Source: Xanthomonas bonasiae (GTDB taxonomy: Bacteria; Pseudomonadota; Gammaproteobacteria; Xanthomonadales; Xanthomonadaceae). Taken from it: a stretch of DNA of 64,000 nucleotides. Under the pieces are notes generated by a model. It was not told where the DNA came from and did no database searches. It worked only from the letters and a program-made list of their open reading frames with translations. A program made the translations under genes and the position numbers. The stretch lies in the NCBI RefSeq assembly GCF_017163705.1, contig NZ_JAFIWB010000029.1, forward strand, positions 1 to 64,000, in the 5' to 3' direction. Shown here piece after piece: positions 8,271 to 17,160 of this stretch; positions within the stretch are counted from its first letter, which is position 1, and each line of letters opens with the position of its first letter.

Positions 8271-9200
8271 ATGTCCGGCAGCGGCGATTCGCGACGCGCC
8301 ATTTTCTTCGCGCTCGGCGCCAACCTGGCCATCGCCCTGGCCAAGGGCGCGGCCGCGCTGGCCACCGGCTCGGGCGCGATGCTCGCCGAGACCGTGCACT
8401 CGCTGGCCGACTGCGGCAACCAGCTGCTTCTGCTGCTGGGCATGCGCCAGGCCAAGCGCCCGGCCAGCGCCGAATATCCGCTGGGCTATGGCCGTGCGAT
8501 CTACTTCTGGTCGTTCCTGGTGGCGGTGATGCTGTTCTGCATCGGCGGCATGTTCTCGGTGTACGAAGGCGTGCACAAGCTGCTGCAGCCCGAGCCGCTG
8601 AGCAGCTGGGGCTGGGCGGTGGGCGTGCTGGGGTTCGCGCTGGTCGCCGAGGGCGTGTCGCTGCGCACCTGCCTGCAGGAGATCGCAAAGGTGCGCGGCG
8701 GGCGTTCGCTGTGGACCTGGTTCCGCGAAAGCCGCCAGGCCGAGCTGATCGTGATCTTCGGCGAGGATCTGGCGGCGTTGCTCGGCCTGGCGCTGGCGCT
8801 GGCCGCGGTGCTGCTGACGGTGCTGACCGGCAACCCGCTGTGGGACGCGCTGGGCACCATCGCCATCGGCGCGCTGCTGATCGTGGTCGCGGTGCTGGTG
8901 GCGATCGAGATCAAGGCGATGCTGATCGGGCAGAGCGTGGACCCGGCGCTGCAGCGGCAGTTGCATGCGTTCTTCCAGGGGCAGCCGGAGATCGAGCGGG
9001 TGATCCACCTGATCGCGGTGCAGCTCGGCGAGGACGTGATGGTGTCGGTGCAGGCGACGCTGCGCCAGAAGCACGACGCGGCGGCGTTGCTCGCCGATAT
9101 CACCCGCATCGAGCGCGGCCTGAAGCGGCAGTTCCCGGCGGTGCGCTGGAGCTTCTTCGAGCCGGAGGCGGGCGCCGCCGCGGTCGCTTCCGGCAACTGA
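8271..9200 (+). CDS. Cation diffusion facilitator family transporter
   Basis: Inner-membrane divalent metal exporter of 309 residues, probably proton-driven Zn2+/Mn2+/Fe2+ efflux. Seen: six hydrophobic segments, the TM2 metal motif HSLAD, a TM5 segment GEDLAALLG and a C-terminal cytoplasmic domain (from about residue 220). The EDLAA version of the TM5 site is typical of the SLC30A9/ZnT9-like branch and departs from the usual H/DxxxD pair. The start at 8271 is chosen because AGGAGAGG lies just upstream; the frame is also open 39 bases further up. Metal specificity cannot be told. Confidence 0.9.
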   Translation: MSGSGDSRRAIFFALGANLAIALAKGAAALATGSGAMLAETVHSLADCGNQLLLLLGMRQAKRPASAEYPLGYGRAIYFWSFLVAVMLFCIGGMFSVYEGVHKLLQPEPLSSWGWAVGVLGFALVAEGVSLRTCLQEIAKVRGGRSLWTWFRESRQAELIVIFGEDLAALLGLALALAAVLLTVLTGNPLWDALGTIAIGALLIVVAVLVAIEIKAMLIGQSVDPALQRQLHAFFQGQPEIERVIHLIAVQLGEDVMVSVQATLRQKHDAAALLADITRIERGLKRQFPAVRWSFFEPEAGAAAVASGN

Positions 9201-9246
9201 GCGGCATTGCTACAGTGGCGCCCGGTCCATCGCGGGCGACAACGGA

Positions 9247-10215
9247 ATGAAGACCTCGAACGCTGTGCTGCTGTCCACCGTGATCACCCTGGCGCTGGTC
9301 GCGGTGCTGGGCGGGCTGGTGCTGGGCGGGGGTTGGTGGCTAAAGCGCAATGCGCAGGTGTCGCTGCCGCCGGTCGCGCCATCGCCCCACGCAGCGCCCG
9401 CCGCGAAGGCGGAGGTGAAGGCCGACGCGGTACTGGCGCCGTACCGGCAACGCCTGGACGCCACGCGCAAGCCGGTGGCGCAACTGCGCCTGCAGCCGAT
9501 GGCGCAGGACGATCGCCTGGCCAGCAAGGTCGGCGGGCGGCCGTACTGGACCGCGGACAAGGCCTACCCGCGCGACGCTGGCGGCCAGCCGCTGGCGCTG
9601 CTGGCGCAGCTCGACCTGGCCAAGATGCCGCCGCTGCCTGGCTATCCCACGCACGGCATGCTGCAGTTCTTCATCGGCAGCGACGATTTCTATGGCGCCA
9701 ACTTCGACGGCGCCACCGACCTGGCCGCATTGAGCGCGCAACGCAATTTCCGCGTGGTGTATTGGCCGCGGCCCGAGGCCTCGGCGCGGCAGGTCGAGGT
9801 GCCGTTGCCGGCCGCCGACACGCTGCCGTTCGATCCGGCGCATCCGCGGGCGATGCATTTCGCTGTCGGCGAAGAAACCATCGGCAGCAGCGACGTGCAC
9901 TTCGAACAGGCGCTTGGCCGGCCATTGGACGAGGTTACCGCCGCCTACGCCGGCCGCCATGCGCTGCCGCAGGACGACGTGGACGAGGCGCTGTACGACG
10001 CATTGAATCGCAGCGGGCACAAGCTCGGCGGCTACCCGGAGTTCACCCAGGAGGATCCGCGCAAGCCGCAGGATCGGCAGGTGCTGCTGCTGCAGCTGGA
10101 CAGCGACGACGACATGATGTGGGGCGACAGCGGCATCGCCAACTTCTTCATCGATCCGGCCGACCTGCAGCGCGGCGATTTCAGCCGGGTCGCCTACAAC
10201 TGGGATTGCTATTGA
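9247..10215 (+). CDS. DUF1963 (YwqG-like) protein with N-terminal membrane anchor
   Basis: A 322-residue protein with an N-terminal hydrophobic helix (about residues 8-33) followed by an Ala/Pro linker and a domain matching the YwqG/DUF1963 pattern: GGRPYWTADKAYPRD, LALLAQLDLAKMPPLPGYPTHGMLQFF, and a C-terminal GYPEFTQEDPR...LLLLQLDSDDDMMWGDSGIANFFI. The family has no established function; solved members are globular beta-rich proteins. Here the anchor implies an inner-membrane protein facing the periplasm. It stands alone, convergent with rlmJ. Confidence 0.82.
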   Translation: MKTSNAVLLSTVITLALVAVLGGLVLGGGWWLKRNAQVSLPPVAPSPHAAPAAKAEVKADAVLAPYRQRLDATRKPVAQLRLQPMAQDDRLASKVGGRPYWTADKAYPRDAGGQPLALLAQLDLAKMPPLPGYPTHGMLQFFIGSDDFYGANFDGATDLAALSAQRNFRVVYWPRPEASARQVEVPLPAADTLPFDPAHPRAMHFAVGEETIGSSDVHFEQALGRPLDEVTAAYAGRHALPQDDVDEALYDALNRSGHKLGGYPEFTQEDPRKPQDRQVLLLQLDSDDDMMWGDSGIANFFIDPADLQRGDFSRVAYNWDCY

Positions 10216-10263
10216 CCCAGCGCGGTGCGCGGTTGCCAGGTGGCGGGAGCCCCACGCGCCGCC

Positions 10264-11121
10264 TTACTCCTCGCGCTTGAGCCACTCCAGGCGGGTCGAT
10301 GCGCCCGCTTCGCCCAGGTGCGTCTTCAGCGCCGGCAACGCGCTCGCCAAGGCCTGCTCGAACTGCCATGGCGGATTGAGCAGCAGCATGCCGCTGCCGT
10401 TGAGCCGCAGCGGCGAATCGTCGGGGCGCACCTGCAGTTCGGCCAGCAGCACCGACTTGGCCGGCATCGCCGCGGCCTTGCGGAAGAACGGCTGCAGGCT
10501 GCGGCGCTGCTTGATCGGATACCACACCGCGCACATCGCCTGCGGCCAGCGGGTCAGGGTCTCGCGCAGCGCCGCGGCGATCAGCGGGTACTCGGCGTCC
10601 TGCGATTCGTAGGGCGGATCGATCAGCACCAGGCCGCGGCCGATCTTGGCCGCGCCGGCCTTGGGCGGCACGAACGCCTTGATCGCCGCATAACCGTCGC
10701 CGGCATGCACCTGCACGCGGCGGTCGCTGGCGAACAGCGCCTTCAGTTCGGCCGCTTCCTCCGGCTGCAGTTCGCAGGCGGCGAGCCGGTCCTGTTCGCG
10801 CATGGCCTGGGCGACCAGCAGCGGCGAGCCGGGGTAGGCGAGCAGCGCGCCCACGGGGTTGTCGGCCTGCACCGCGCGCAGGTAGCGCTCCAGCACTTCG
10901 GGCAAGGTGGGCTGGCCCATCAGCTTCAGCACCCCGGCCGCGGCCTCGCCGGTCTTGCGCGCCTCGCTGCCGGCGAACAGGTAGCGGCCGCGCCCGGCAT
11001 GGGTGTCGAGCACGAAGAACGGGCTGTCCTTGCGCTTGAGCGCATCGATCAGCGCAAGCAGCACGGTGTGCTTGAGCGCGTCGGCATGGTTGCCGGCATG
11101 GTAGGCGTGGCGATAGTTCAT
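10264..11121 (-). CDS. rlmJ: 23S rRNA (adenine(2030)-N6)-methyltransferase RlmJ
   Basis: Methylates N6 of A2030 in 23S rRNA using S-adenosylmethionine. The 285-residue product starts MNYRHAYHAGNHADALKHTV, nearly the family signature, and has the SAM-binding LDTHAGRGRY segment (about residues 38-47) and the N6-adenine methylase DPPY motif (168-171). Length matches E. coli RlmJ. The frame is open for 49 more codons upstream to 11268, but the conserved N-terminus fixes the start at 11121. It is divergent from the response regulator at 11324. Confidence 0.95.
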   Translation of the reverse strand: MNYRHAYHAGNHADALKHTVLLALIDALKRKDSPFFVLDTHAGRGRYLFAGSEARKTGEAAAGVLKLMGQPTLPEVLERYLRAVQADNPVGALLAYPGSPLLVAQAMREQDRLAACELQPEEAAELKALFASDRRVQVHAGDGYAAIKAFVPPKAGAAKIGRGLVLIDPPYESQDAEYPLIAAALRETLTRWPQAMCAVWYPIKQRRSLQPFFRKAAAMPAKSVLLAELQVRPDDSPLRLNGSGMLLLNPPWQFEQALASALPALKTHLGEAGASTRLEWLKREE

Positions 11122-11323
11122 CGGCGCAGTGTACGGGGCGCATCGGCGCGGAGCCATGCCGGCACGCGCCGGGCGCTGCGGCGGTCGAGCTGGCATGGCG
11201 GGTGTCGGTCCGCCAGGAACGCGCCGCGGCTCGCCTGCGCGGGTCCTCGCGGCAGCACCGCCGCGCATCGCGTATGGTCGCGGCCATCAGATTCCCTTAA
11301 GCCCGGCCCGCTATTTTTCCCCG

Positions 11324-11986
11324 ATGCGCATCCTCCTGGTAGAAGACGATCTCTCGCTCGGCGACACCCTGCGCGCGTGGCTGAAGCTGGACGGCTACAC
11401 CGTGGACTGGCTGACCCGCGGCGACGAGGCGCGCACCGCGCTGCAGGCGCAGCCCTACCAGTGCGTGCTGCTCGACCGCGGCCTGCCCGGGCTCGACGGC
11501 GACGCCCTGCTGCGCACGCTGCGCGCGGCGCGGGTGACCACGCCGGTGCTGATGATCACCGCGCGCGATGCGCTGGAAGACCGGGTGCAGGGCCTGGACC
11601 TGGGCGCCGACGACTATCTGGTCAAGCCGTTCGACCTGGAAGAGCTGTCGGCGCGCATCCGCGCCGCGTTGCGCCGGGGCGGCGGCGATCCCGCGGTGTT
11701 GCTGTCGCACGGCGAGGTGACGCTGGACCCGGTGGCCAAGCGCGTCACCCGCAACGGCGAGCCGGTGGCGCTGACCGCGCGCGAGTACGCGGTGCTGCAT
11801 GCGCTGCTGGCGCGCAAGGGCCATATCGTCGGCCGCGACCAGCTCGAGGACGCGCTGTACGGCTGGGGCGAGGAAGTGGAGAGCAACGCGATCGAGGTGC
11901 ACATCTCGCACCTGCGCAAGAAGCTGGGCAGTGCGTTGATCACCACCATCCGGCGCCAGGGCTACTGCCTCGGAGCGCCGCGATGA
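11324..11986 (+). CDS. OmpR/PhoP-family response regulator (QseB/PhoP-like)
   Basis: Two-component DNA-binding regulator of 220 residues: receiver domain with acidic pocket EDD (8-9) and phospho-acceptor Asp51 (LLDRGLPG), Lys in LVKPFD, then a winged-helix trans_reg_C domain ending IRRQGYCL. The start is the ATG opening MRILLVEDD; the frame continues far upstream without a plausible start. It overlaps the sensor kinase gene by ATGA. QseB, PmrA and PhoP are all close relatives and sequence alone does not separate them. Confidence 0.92.
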   Translation: MRILLVEDDLSLGDTLRAWLKLDGYTVDWLTRGDEARTALQAQPYQCVLLDRGLPGLDGDALLRTLRAARVTTPVLMITARDALEDRVQGLDLGADDYLVKPFDLEELSARIRAALRRGGGDPAVLLSHGEVTLDPVAKRVTRNGEPVALTAREYAVLHALLARKGHIVGRDQLEDALYGWGEEVESNAIEVHISHLRKKLGSALITTIRRQGYCLGAPR

Positions 11987-13437
11987 GGTGGCCGCGCTGG
12001 CGGCGCGCCGCGGCGGCAGCGCCGCAGCCGGCGGATGCGCGCTATTCGCTGCGCCGGCGGCTGATCGCCACCACGCTGGGCTCGAGCATCGCCTGCTGGC
12101 TGGTCAGCCTGGCGGTCATCGTCGGCGTGGCCTGGACCGAAACCAGCGACGTGTTCGACGATGCGCTGGAAGAAAGCGCGCGCCTGGTCGCGACCTTCGG
12201 CCCCGGCCTGTTGCACGGCGCCGCGCCATCGGAGGACGGCGACGTGGCGGCGGATACCGACGGCGGCGTGCGCCTGTACTACCAGATCGTCGATCGCCAC
12301 GGCACGGTGCTGCGCAGCTCGGCGGACGTGCCGCGGCAGCCGTTCGTGCCGCCGGGCCAGGTGCACGACGACGACATCACCACCAGCGTGCGCCACGCGC
12401 AGCGGCTGTGGCGCGTGCACGTGCTGCACGCCCGCGCGCAGGATCTCTATGTGCAGGTCGCGCAGCCGCTGGAGGAGCGCACCGAACTGCTCGAGGACAT
12501 GGCCGAGAACCTGGTGTGGCCCGCGTTGGCGCTGCTGGTGTTGCTGGCCGCGCTCAACTGGTGGGTGATCCGCCGCCAGCTGCGGCCGCTGGAGCGCCTG
12601 GCCGAGGACATCGGCCGGCAATCGCCGCAGGCGTTGAACGCGGTGTCCGCGGCCGGCCAGGCCGACGAGCTGCGCCCGATCGTGCAGGCGCTCAACGGCG
12701 TGCTGGCGCGGCTGGGCGAGGCGCTGCAGTCCGAGCGCCGCTTCACCGCCGATGCGGCGCACGAACTGCGCACGCCGCTGGCCGGCCTGCGCATGAAGAT
12801 CCAGCTGATGCAGCGCAGCCACGCGGCGACCCTGGACCTGGCGCAACGCCAGGACCTGGCGACGCTGCGCGCCGACGTGGACCGCGCCACCGCGTTGGTG
12901 GACAACCTGCTGATGCTGGCGCGGCTGGATCCGCAGCAACCCGGCAGCCTGGCCTGCGCGGCCGTGGCGTTGCCGGCGCTGGTCGATGCGGTACTGGCCG
13001 ACATCGCGCCCGCGGCGTCGGCCAAGCGCATCGGCCTGCATGTGGACATCGGCGTGGACACGGTCTGGGCGCATGGCGAATTGCTGCGCAGCGCGCTGCG
13101 CAACCTGCTCGACAACGCGGTGCGCTACGGCAGGGCGGAAGGCCAGGTCCGCATCGACGCCACCGCGGTGCGCGGCGCCGCGGGAGCGCCATCGGCAGTG
13201 CGCATCGTCGTGCGCGACGACGGCCCCGGCGTGGCGCCGGGCGATCTTCCCCGGCTCACCCAGCGGTTCTTTCGCGTGCTCGGCAATGCCGGGCAGGGCA
13301 GCGGGCTGGGCCTGTCGCTGGTGGAGCGCATCGTCGCCCTGCACGGCGGGCAACTGCGCCTGGACTCCGGCGGCGAGGGCATGGGCCTGGCGGTGCGCAT
13401 CGAGCTGCCGCAGCGTGCGTCGCCGGCGGCCGGCTAG
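11983..13437 (+). CDS. Sensor histidine kinase (QseC/PhoQ-like)
   Basis: Inner-membrane sensor partner of the regulator at 11324, with which it overlaps by four bases. The 484-residue protein has TM1 (about residues 30-50), a periplasmic domain of about 125 residues, TM2 (about 175-195), a HAMP-like linker, a DHp domain with the HELRTPL box (His260), and an ATPase domain (NLLDNAVRYG, DDGPGV, GSGLGLSLV). Two-TM architecture with an N-terminal TctE/QseC-type sensor region. The stimulus is unknown. Confidence 0.93.
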   Translation: MRWPRWRRAAAAAPQPADARYSLRRRLIATTLGSSIACWLVSLAVIVGVAWTETSDVFDDALEESARLVATFGPGLLHGAAPSEDGDVAADTDGGVRLYYQIVDRHGTVLRSSADVPRQPFVPPGQVHDDDITTSVRHAQRLWRVHVLHARAQDLYVQVAQPLEERTELLEDMAENLVWPALALLVLLAALNWWVIRRQLRPLERLAEDIGRQSPQALNAVSAAGQADELRPIVQALNGVLARLGEALQSERRFTADAAHELRTPLAGLRMKIQLMQRSHAATLDLAQRQDLATLRADVDRATALVDNLLMLARLDPQQPGSLACAAVALPALVDAVLADIAPAASAKRIGLHVDIGVDTVWAHGELLRSALRNLLDNAVRYGRAEGQVRIDATAVRGAAGAPSAVRIVVRDDGPGVAPGDLPRLTQRFFRVLGNAGQGSGLGLSLVERIVALHGGQLRLDSGGEGMGLAVRIELPQRASPAAG

Positions 13438-13802
13438 GACGCGGCGTGTCGCAAGACGCAGTGCTGATCGCGCGCGCGTCGCGGGCGTGGTCTCGTTAGG
13501 CGGGCGATCGCGAACGGTGGCGTGTGCGATGCGCAACGCGAACCCGCCGGCCCAGGCGGCGCGTCGCGTTTTGCGCCATGCCAAGTCCGGGCGCGACACA
13601 CGCCGCCGCGGGCGAACGTGTTCCAGGAACGCCAGAGGCCATGCGTGCCGTCGACGCTGCGCCACGAGCATGCCGGTCGCCGCCGCTTCGATCCAGGCGG
13701 CGTGCCTGAATCGCGGCCCGAGGCATCAGATCCACTTCAGGTTCGCCCGTTCCAATGGCGTCCATGGCGATCGGCCATGACATCGAACCCGAGGAGCACT
13801 CC
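13438..13802. other. Gene-free stretch between sensor kinase and YgiW-like gene
   Basis: 365 bp without a credible gene, repeat or terminator. Open frames here use codons unlike the neighbours and have no ribosome site. It contains the promoter of the YgiW-like gene, whose GAGGAG site is at 13791-13796. Confidence 0.6.
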
Positions 13803-14159
13803 ATGCGCAAGACCCTTCTTTCCACGTTTGCCGCCGCCATCGCCGTTCTCGCCAGCGGCCAGGCAGCGGCGCAATACACCGGCCCCAGCAGCGTGCCGGT
13901 GATCACGGTCAAGCAGTTGCTGGAGCAGGGCAAGGACGAGCAGCAGGTGGTGCTGCGCGGGAACATCGTGTCCCACGATGGCGGCGACCGCTACACCTTC
14001 CGCGATGCGACCGGCAGCGTGAAGGTGGAGATCGATGCGCACCGGTTGCCGGCCGGGCGTGCGTTCGACGACAAGGCCCAGGTCGAGCTGCTGGGCGAAT
14101 TCGACAAGGACTTCCGTTCCGCCGAAGTGGAAGTGGACGAGGTGCGCTTCCTGCGCTGA
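13803..14159 (+). CDS. YgiW/YdeI-family (BOF/OB-fold) periplasmic stress protein
   Basis: A 118-residue secreted protein: signal peptide of about 23 residues ending AAAQ, then an OB-fold domain with the family signature VLRGNIVSHDGGDRYTFRDATGSVKVEID and VELLGEFDKDF. YgiW/YdeI proteins are periplasmic, induced by peroxide, metal or antimicrobial-peptide stress; molecular action is uncertain. Start chosen for GAGGAG seven bases upstream and the clean signal peptide. In E. coli ygiW lies next to qseBC; here it lies after the QseBC-like pair and before creBC. Confidence 0.88.
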   Translation: MRKTLLSTFAAAIAVLASGQAAAQYTGPSSVPVITVKQLLEQGKDEQQVVLRGNIVSHDGGDRYTFRDATGSVKVEIDAHRLPAGRAFDDKAQVELLGEFDKDFRSAEVEVDEVRFLR

Positions 14160-14323
14160 AGCGGCGCAGCGTCGCGGCCTTGGCCGCTGCGCTGCGCGGC
14201 GGCGGCCATGGCTGCCCGCGCATCGGCGCCGGCGGCATGCGCCTGACCCGGATCGCACGCGATGCCGCGTTTTCGCGCGGCGGCCGCTGCACGCCGCGCC
14301 CCGCTGCGGCTATGCTGCGCGCC

Positions 14324-15025
14324 ATGTCCGCGTCCGCCGCCCCGTGTGTCCTCGTCGTCGAGGACGAATCCGCCATCGCCGATACCGTGCTGTACGCCTT
14401 GCGCAGCGAGGGCTACCAGGTGCGGCACTGCCTGCTCGGGCGCGAGGCCTTGGCGCAGGCGCGCGCCGGCGGCATCGACGTGGTGGTGCTGGATGTCGGC
14501 CTGCCGGACCTGGGCGGCTTCGAGGTGTGCCGCGAACTGCGCAGTTTCAGCCAGGTGCCTGTGATCTTCCTGACCGCGCGCAACGACGAGATCGACCGCG
14601 TGCTCGGCCTGGAACTGGGCGCCGACGACTACATGGCCAAACCGTTTTCGCCACGCGAACTGGTGGCGCGGGTGCGTGCGCGGCTGCGGCGGCCGGCGGC
14701 CGCGGCGAGCGCGGAAGCGGAGCCGGGCTGGCAACGGCACGGCGCGTTCGCGATCGACCGCGACGGCCGCCGCATCCACTACGGCGACGCCGCCCTGGAC
14801 CTGACCCGCTACGAATACGCGTTGCTGGCCGCGCTGCTGCAGCGGCCGGGCGCCATCCTCAGCCGCGCGCAACTGATGGACCGCGGCTGGGACAGCAGCG
14901 CCGACAGCGCCGACCGCACCGTGGATACCCACATCAAGACGCTGCGCGCCAAGCTGCGCGCGGCCGGCGCCGCGCACGACCCGATCCGCACCCATCGCGG
15001 CCTCGGCTACGCGCTGGAGCAGTGA
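14324..15025 (+). CDS. creB: Response regulator CreB
   Basis: OmpR-family regulator of 233 residues: receiver with VVEDES and phospho-acceptor Asp57 (VVLDVGLPD), MAKPFSPREL, then a winged helix ending RTHRGLGYALE. The CreB assignment rests on the receiver, the CreC-type kinase 1 bp downstream and creD further on. In relatives CreB activates creD and affects metabolism, envelope integrity and beta-lactam response. Start: ATG 14324 is used; ATG 14312 is also in frame and neither has a clear Shine-Dalgarno. TATGCT at 14311 resembles a -10 box, so a leaderless or short-leader message is possible. Confidence 0.9.
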   Translation: MSASAAPCVLVVEDESAIADTVLYALRSEGYQVRHCLLGREALAQARAGGIDVVVLDVGLPDLGGFEVCRELRSFSQVPVIFLTARNDEIDRVLGLELGADDYMAKPFSPRELVARVRARLRRPAAAASAEAEPGWQRHGAFAIDRDGRRIHYGDAALDLTRYEYALLAALLQRPGAILSRAQLMDRGWDSSADSADRTVDTHIKTLRAKLRAAGAAHDPIRTHRGLGYALEQ

Positions 15026-15026
15026 G

Positions 15027-16469
15027 ATGCGGCTGGGGCTGAAGCTGTTCCTGGGCTTCTTCCTGATCGTCGGCGTCGCCGCGTTCTTCGTGATGCGGGT
15101 GTTCGTCAACGAGGTCAAGCCGGGCGTGCGCCAGGCGATGGAATCGACCCTGGTGGACGCGGCCAACGTGCTGGCGCAGATGGCCGCCACCGACCTGAAG
15201 GCCGGGCGCATCGACAGCGGCGCGTTCGCCCGCGACCTCGGCGCGGCGCAGCGGCGCAATCCGCGCGCGATGGTGTGGCGCTTCCCCAAGCGCAGCGTCG
15301 ACTACCGGGTCACCATCACCGATGCGGCCGGCGTGGTGGTGTTCGATTCGCGCGGCCAGGACCTGGGTCGCGACAACTCGCGCTGGAACGACGTCTATCG
15401 CACCCTGCGCGGCGAATACGGCGCGCGCTCCAGCGCCGAGGGCGACGGCGACCCCAACCACACGGTGATGCACGTGGCCGCGCCGATCTACGACCCGGAC
15501 GACGCCCGGCGCCTGATCGGCGTGCTGACCCTGTCGCAGCCCAACCGCAGCATCGAGCCGTTCATCGTCGCCAGCCAGCGCAGCATCCTGTTGCGCGGCG
15601 CCTGGCTGATCGGCATCTCCGCGCTGATCGGGCTGCTGATGACCTGGGGCCTGTTGCGCGGCATCGGCCGCCTCAACCGCTACGCGCAGGCGGTCAGCGC
15701 CGGCGAGCCGGTACCGCCGCCGCCGCCGCGCCGCGACGAGATCGGCGATCTGGGCCGCGCGCTGGAGACGATGCGGCGCAAGCTCGAGGGCAAGGCCTAT
15801 GTCGAGCAGTACGTGCAGTCGCTGACACACGAGATGAAGAGTCCGCTGGCGGCGATCCGCGGCGCCGCCGAACTGCTGCAGGAACCGCTGCCGGACGCGG
15901 AGCGGCAACGCTTCGTGCGCAACATCGCCGAGCAGCAGCAGCGCCTCACCGAGACCATCGACAAGCTGCTGGCGCTGGCCGAGGTGGAACAGCACGGCTG
16001 GCTGCAGCGGCGCGAGCGCATTGCGCTGGCGCCGCTGTTCGCGCAGCTGCAGGAGGCCCTGGCGCCGCAGCTGCGTGCCAGTGGCGTGCAACTGCAGGTG
16101 CAGGCGCCGGAGGAGCAGCTGGCGCTGGTCGGGGATCCCTATCTGCTGCGCCAGGCCCTGCACAACCTGCTCGACAACGCGATCGCGTTCTCGCCGGACG
16201 GCGGGGTCGTGGTGCTGCGTGCCGAGCGCGACGCGGACGCGCGCATCGCGCTGCTGGTGGAGGATGCCGGCCCCGGGGTTCCCGATTACGCGCTGGAGCG
16301 GGTGTTCGAACGCTTCTATTCGCTGGCGCGGCCGGCCACCGGGCGGCGCAGTTCCGGCCTGGGCCTGCCGTTCGTGCGCGAAGTGGCGCGGCTGCATGGC
16401 GGCGAAGCCAGCCTGCGCAACCGCGCGGTTGGCGGCGCGGTGGCGCGGCTGTCGCTGCCGGCCGCCTGA
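15027..16469 (+). CDS. creC: Sensor histidine kinase CreC
   Basis: Inner-membrane kinase of 480 residues, near the E. coli CreC length (474). TM1 at about 5-23, a periplasmic sensor of about 160 residues with DYRVTITDAAGVVVFDSRG typical of CreC, TM2 at about 188-210, HAMP, DHp with SLTHEMKSPL (His268) and ATPase motifs (NLLDNAIAFS, DAGPGV, SSGLGLPFV). One base separates it from creB, so the two are cotranscribed. Unlike E. coli, creD does not follow directly: a 690 bp interval with a REP array lies between. Confidence 0.94.
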   Translation: MRLGLKLFLGFFLIVGVAAFFVMRVFVNEVKPGVRQAMESTLVDAANVLAQMAATDLKAGRIDSGAFARDLGAAQRRNPRAMVWRFPKRSVDYRVTITDAAGVVVFDSRGQDLGRDNSRWNDVYRTLRGEYGARSSAEGDGDPNHTVMHVAAPIYDPDDARRLIGVLTLSQPNRSIEPFIVASQRSILLRGAWLIGISALIGLLMTWGLLRGIGRLNRYAQAVSAGEPVPPPPPRRDEIGDLGRALETMRRKLEGKAYVEQYVQSLTHEMKSPLAAIRGAAELLQEPLPDAERQRFVRNIAEQQQRLTETIDKLLALAEVEQHGWLQRRERIALAPLFAQLQEALAPQLRASGVQLQVQAPEEQLALVGDPYLLRQALHNLLDNAIAFSPDGGVVVLRAERDADARIALLVEDAGPGVPDYALERVFERFYSLARPATGRRSSGLGLPFVREVARLHGGEASLRNRAVGGAVARLSLPAA

Positions 16470-16618
16470 GCGGGGCCTGGATCCAGCGCAGGATCGGCTC
16501 CGGCGTGGTCCCAAGCCATCGGTTCCGATGGTGTGCGTGACCGCTGTGGCGCAAGGCTTCGCTCGTCGCGACTGAAGTCGCTCCCACAAGGGACTCGCGG
16601 CCAACTGGATGGGTGCAC

Positions 16619-16984
16619 TGTAGGAGGGGCTTCAGCCCCGACAGATAGCCGGCAGCATTGGTATGCCTGACTCCGCTCGTCGCGGGTGAAGCCGCTCCTA
16701 CAAGGGGCTTGCGGCCAGCTTCCTGGGTGCACTGTAGGAGGGGCTTCAGCCCCGACAGACAGCCGGCAGCATTGGGATGCCTGGCTTCGCTCGTCGCGGC
16801 TGAAGCCGCTCCTACAGGGGGCTTGCGGCCAGCTTCCTGGGTGCATTGTAGGAGGGGCTTCAGCCCCGACAGATAGCCGGCAGCATTGGGATGCCTGACT
16901 CCGCTCGTCGCGGCTGAAGCCGCTCCTACAGGGGGCTTGCGGCCAGCTTCCTGCGTGCACTGTAGGAGGGGCTTCAGCCCCGAC
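16619..16984. repeat. REP array: three 114-bp tandem units plus a terminal half unit
   Basis: TGTAGGAGGGGCTTCAGCC begins at 16619, 16733, 16847 and 16961, an exact 114-bp period. Each unit holds a forward REP half (GGGGC-TTCA-GCCCC), a spacer, and an inverted half ending GCCGCTCCTACA. A more diverged unit of the GCGAC-TTCA-GTCGC type precedes it (about 16505-16618). The period is a multiple of three, so both strands show open frames of repeated 38-residue blocks (such as 16316-17023 on the minus strand); these are not believed to be genes. The array fills most of the 691 bp between creC and creD. Confidence 0.93.
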
Positions 16985-17079
16985 GCTGTTCGCCGCCGAT
17001 GCTGGTCCCGACATCGCTCGCAAGCGAACGCCTTGCGCGATGGCGTTTGCGGCCCGCCTCAGGCACGCACGTCACCCAC

Positions 17080-17106
17080 TTCACACTCGCTTCAAATTCG
17101 CCTCAA
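17080..17106 (+). promoter_or_regulatory. Putative CreB-binding tag (cre/blr tag) of creD
   Basis: Three pentamers at an 11-bp period: TTCAC (17080), TTCAA (17091) and CTCAA (17102), spaced by six bases each. The known CreB/BlrA tag is TTCAC-N6-TTCAC. The first two match at nine of ten positions, and the third extends the phase. The cluster ends 54 bp before the creD start, a position suited to activation. Confidence 0.72.
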
Positions 17107-17160
17107 ACCCCGCACACGCAGGCGCGGCACCCTGGCGTCCTCCATCACCGAGGACCGCCG

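Noticed and set aside
16619..16984. Possible CRISPR array
   Set aside because: The spacers are the same in every unit and the repeat is a REP hairpin; no cas genes.
16316..17023. 235-codon open frame with 38-residue repeats
   Set aside because: Arises because the REP unit is 114 bp, a multiple of three; no start signal and no relation to a gene.
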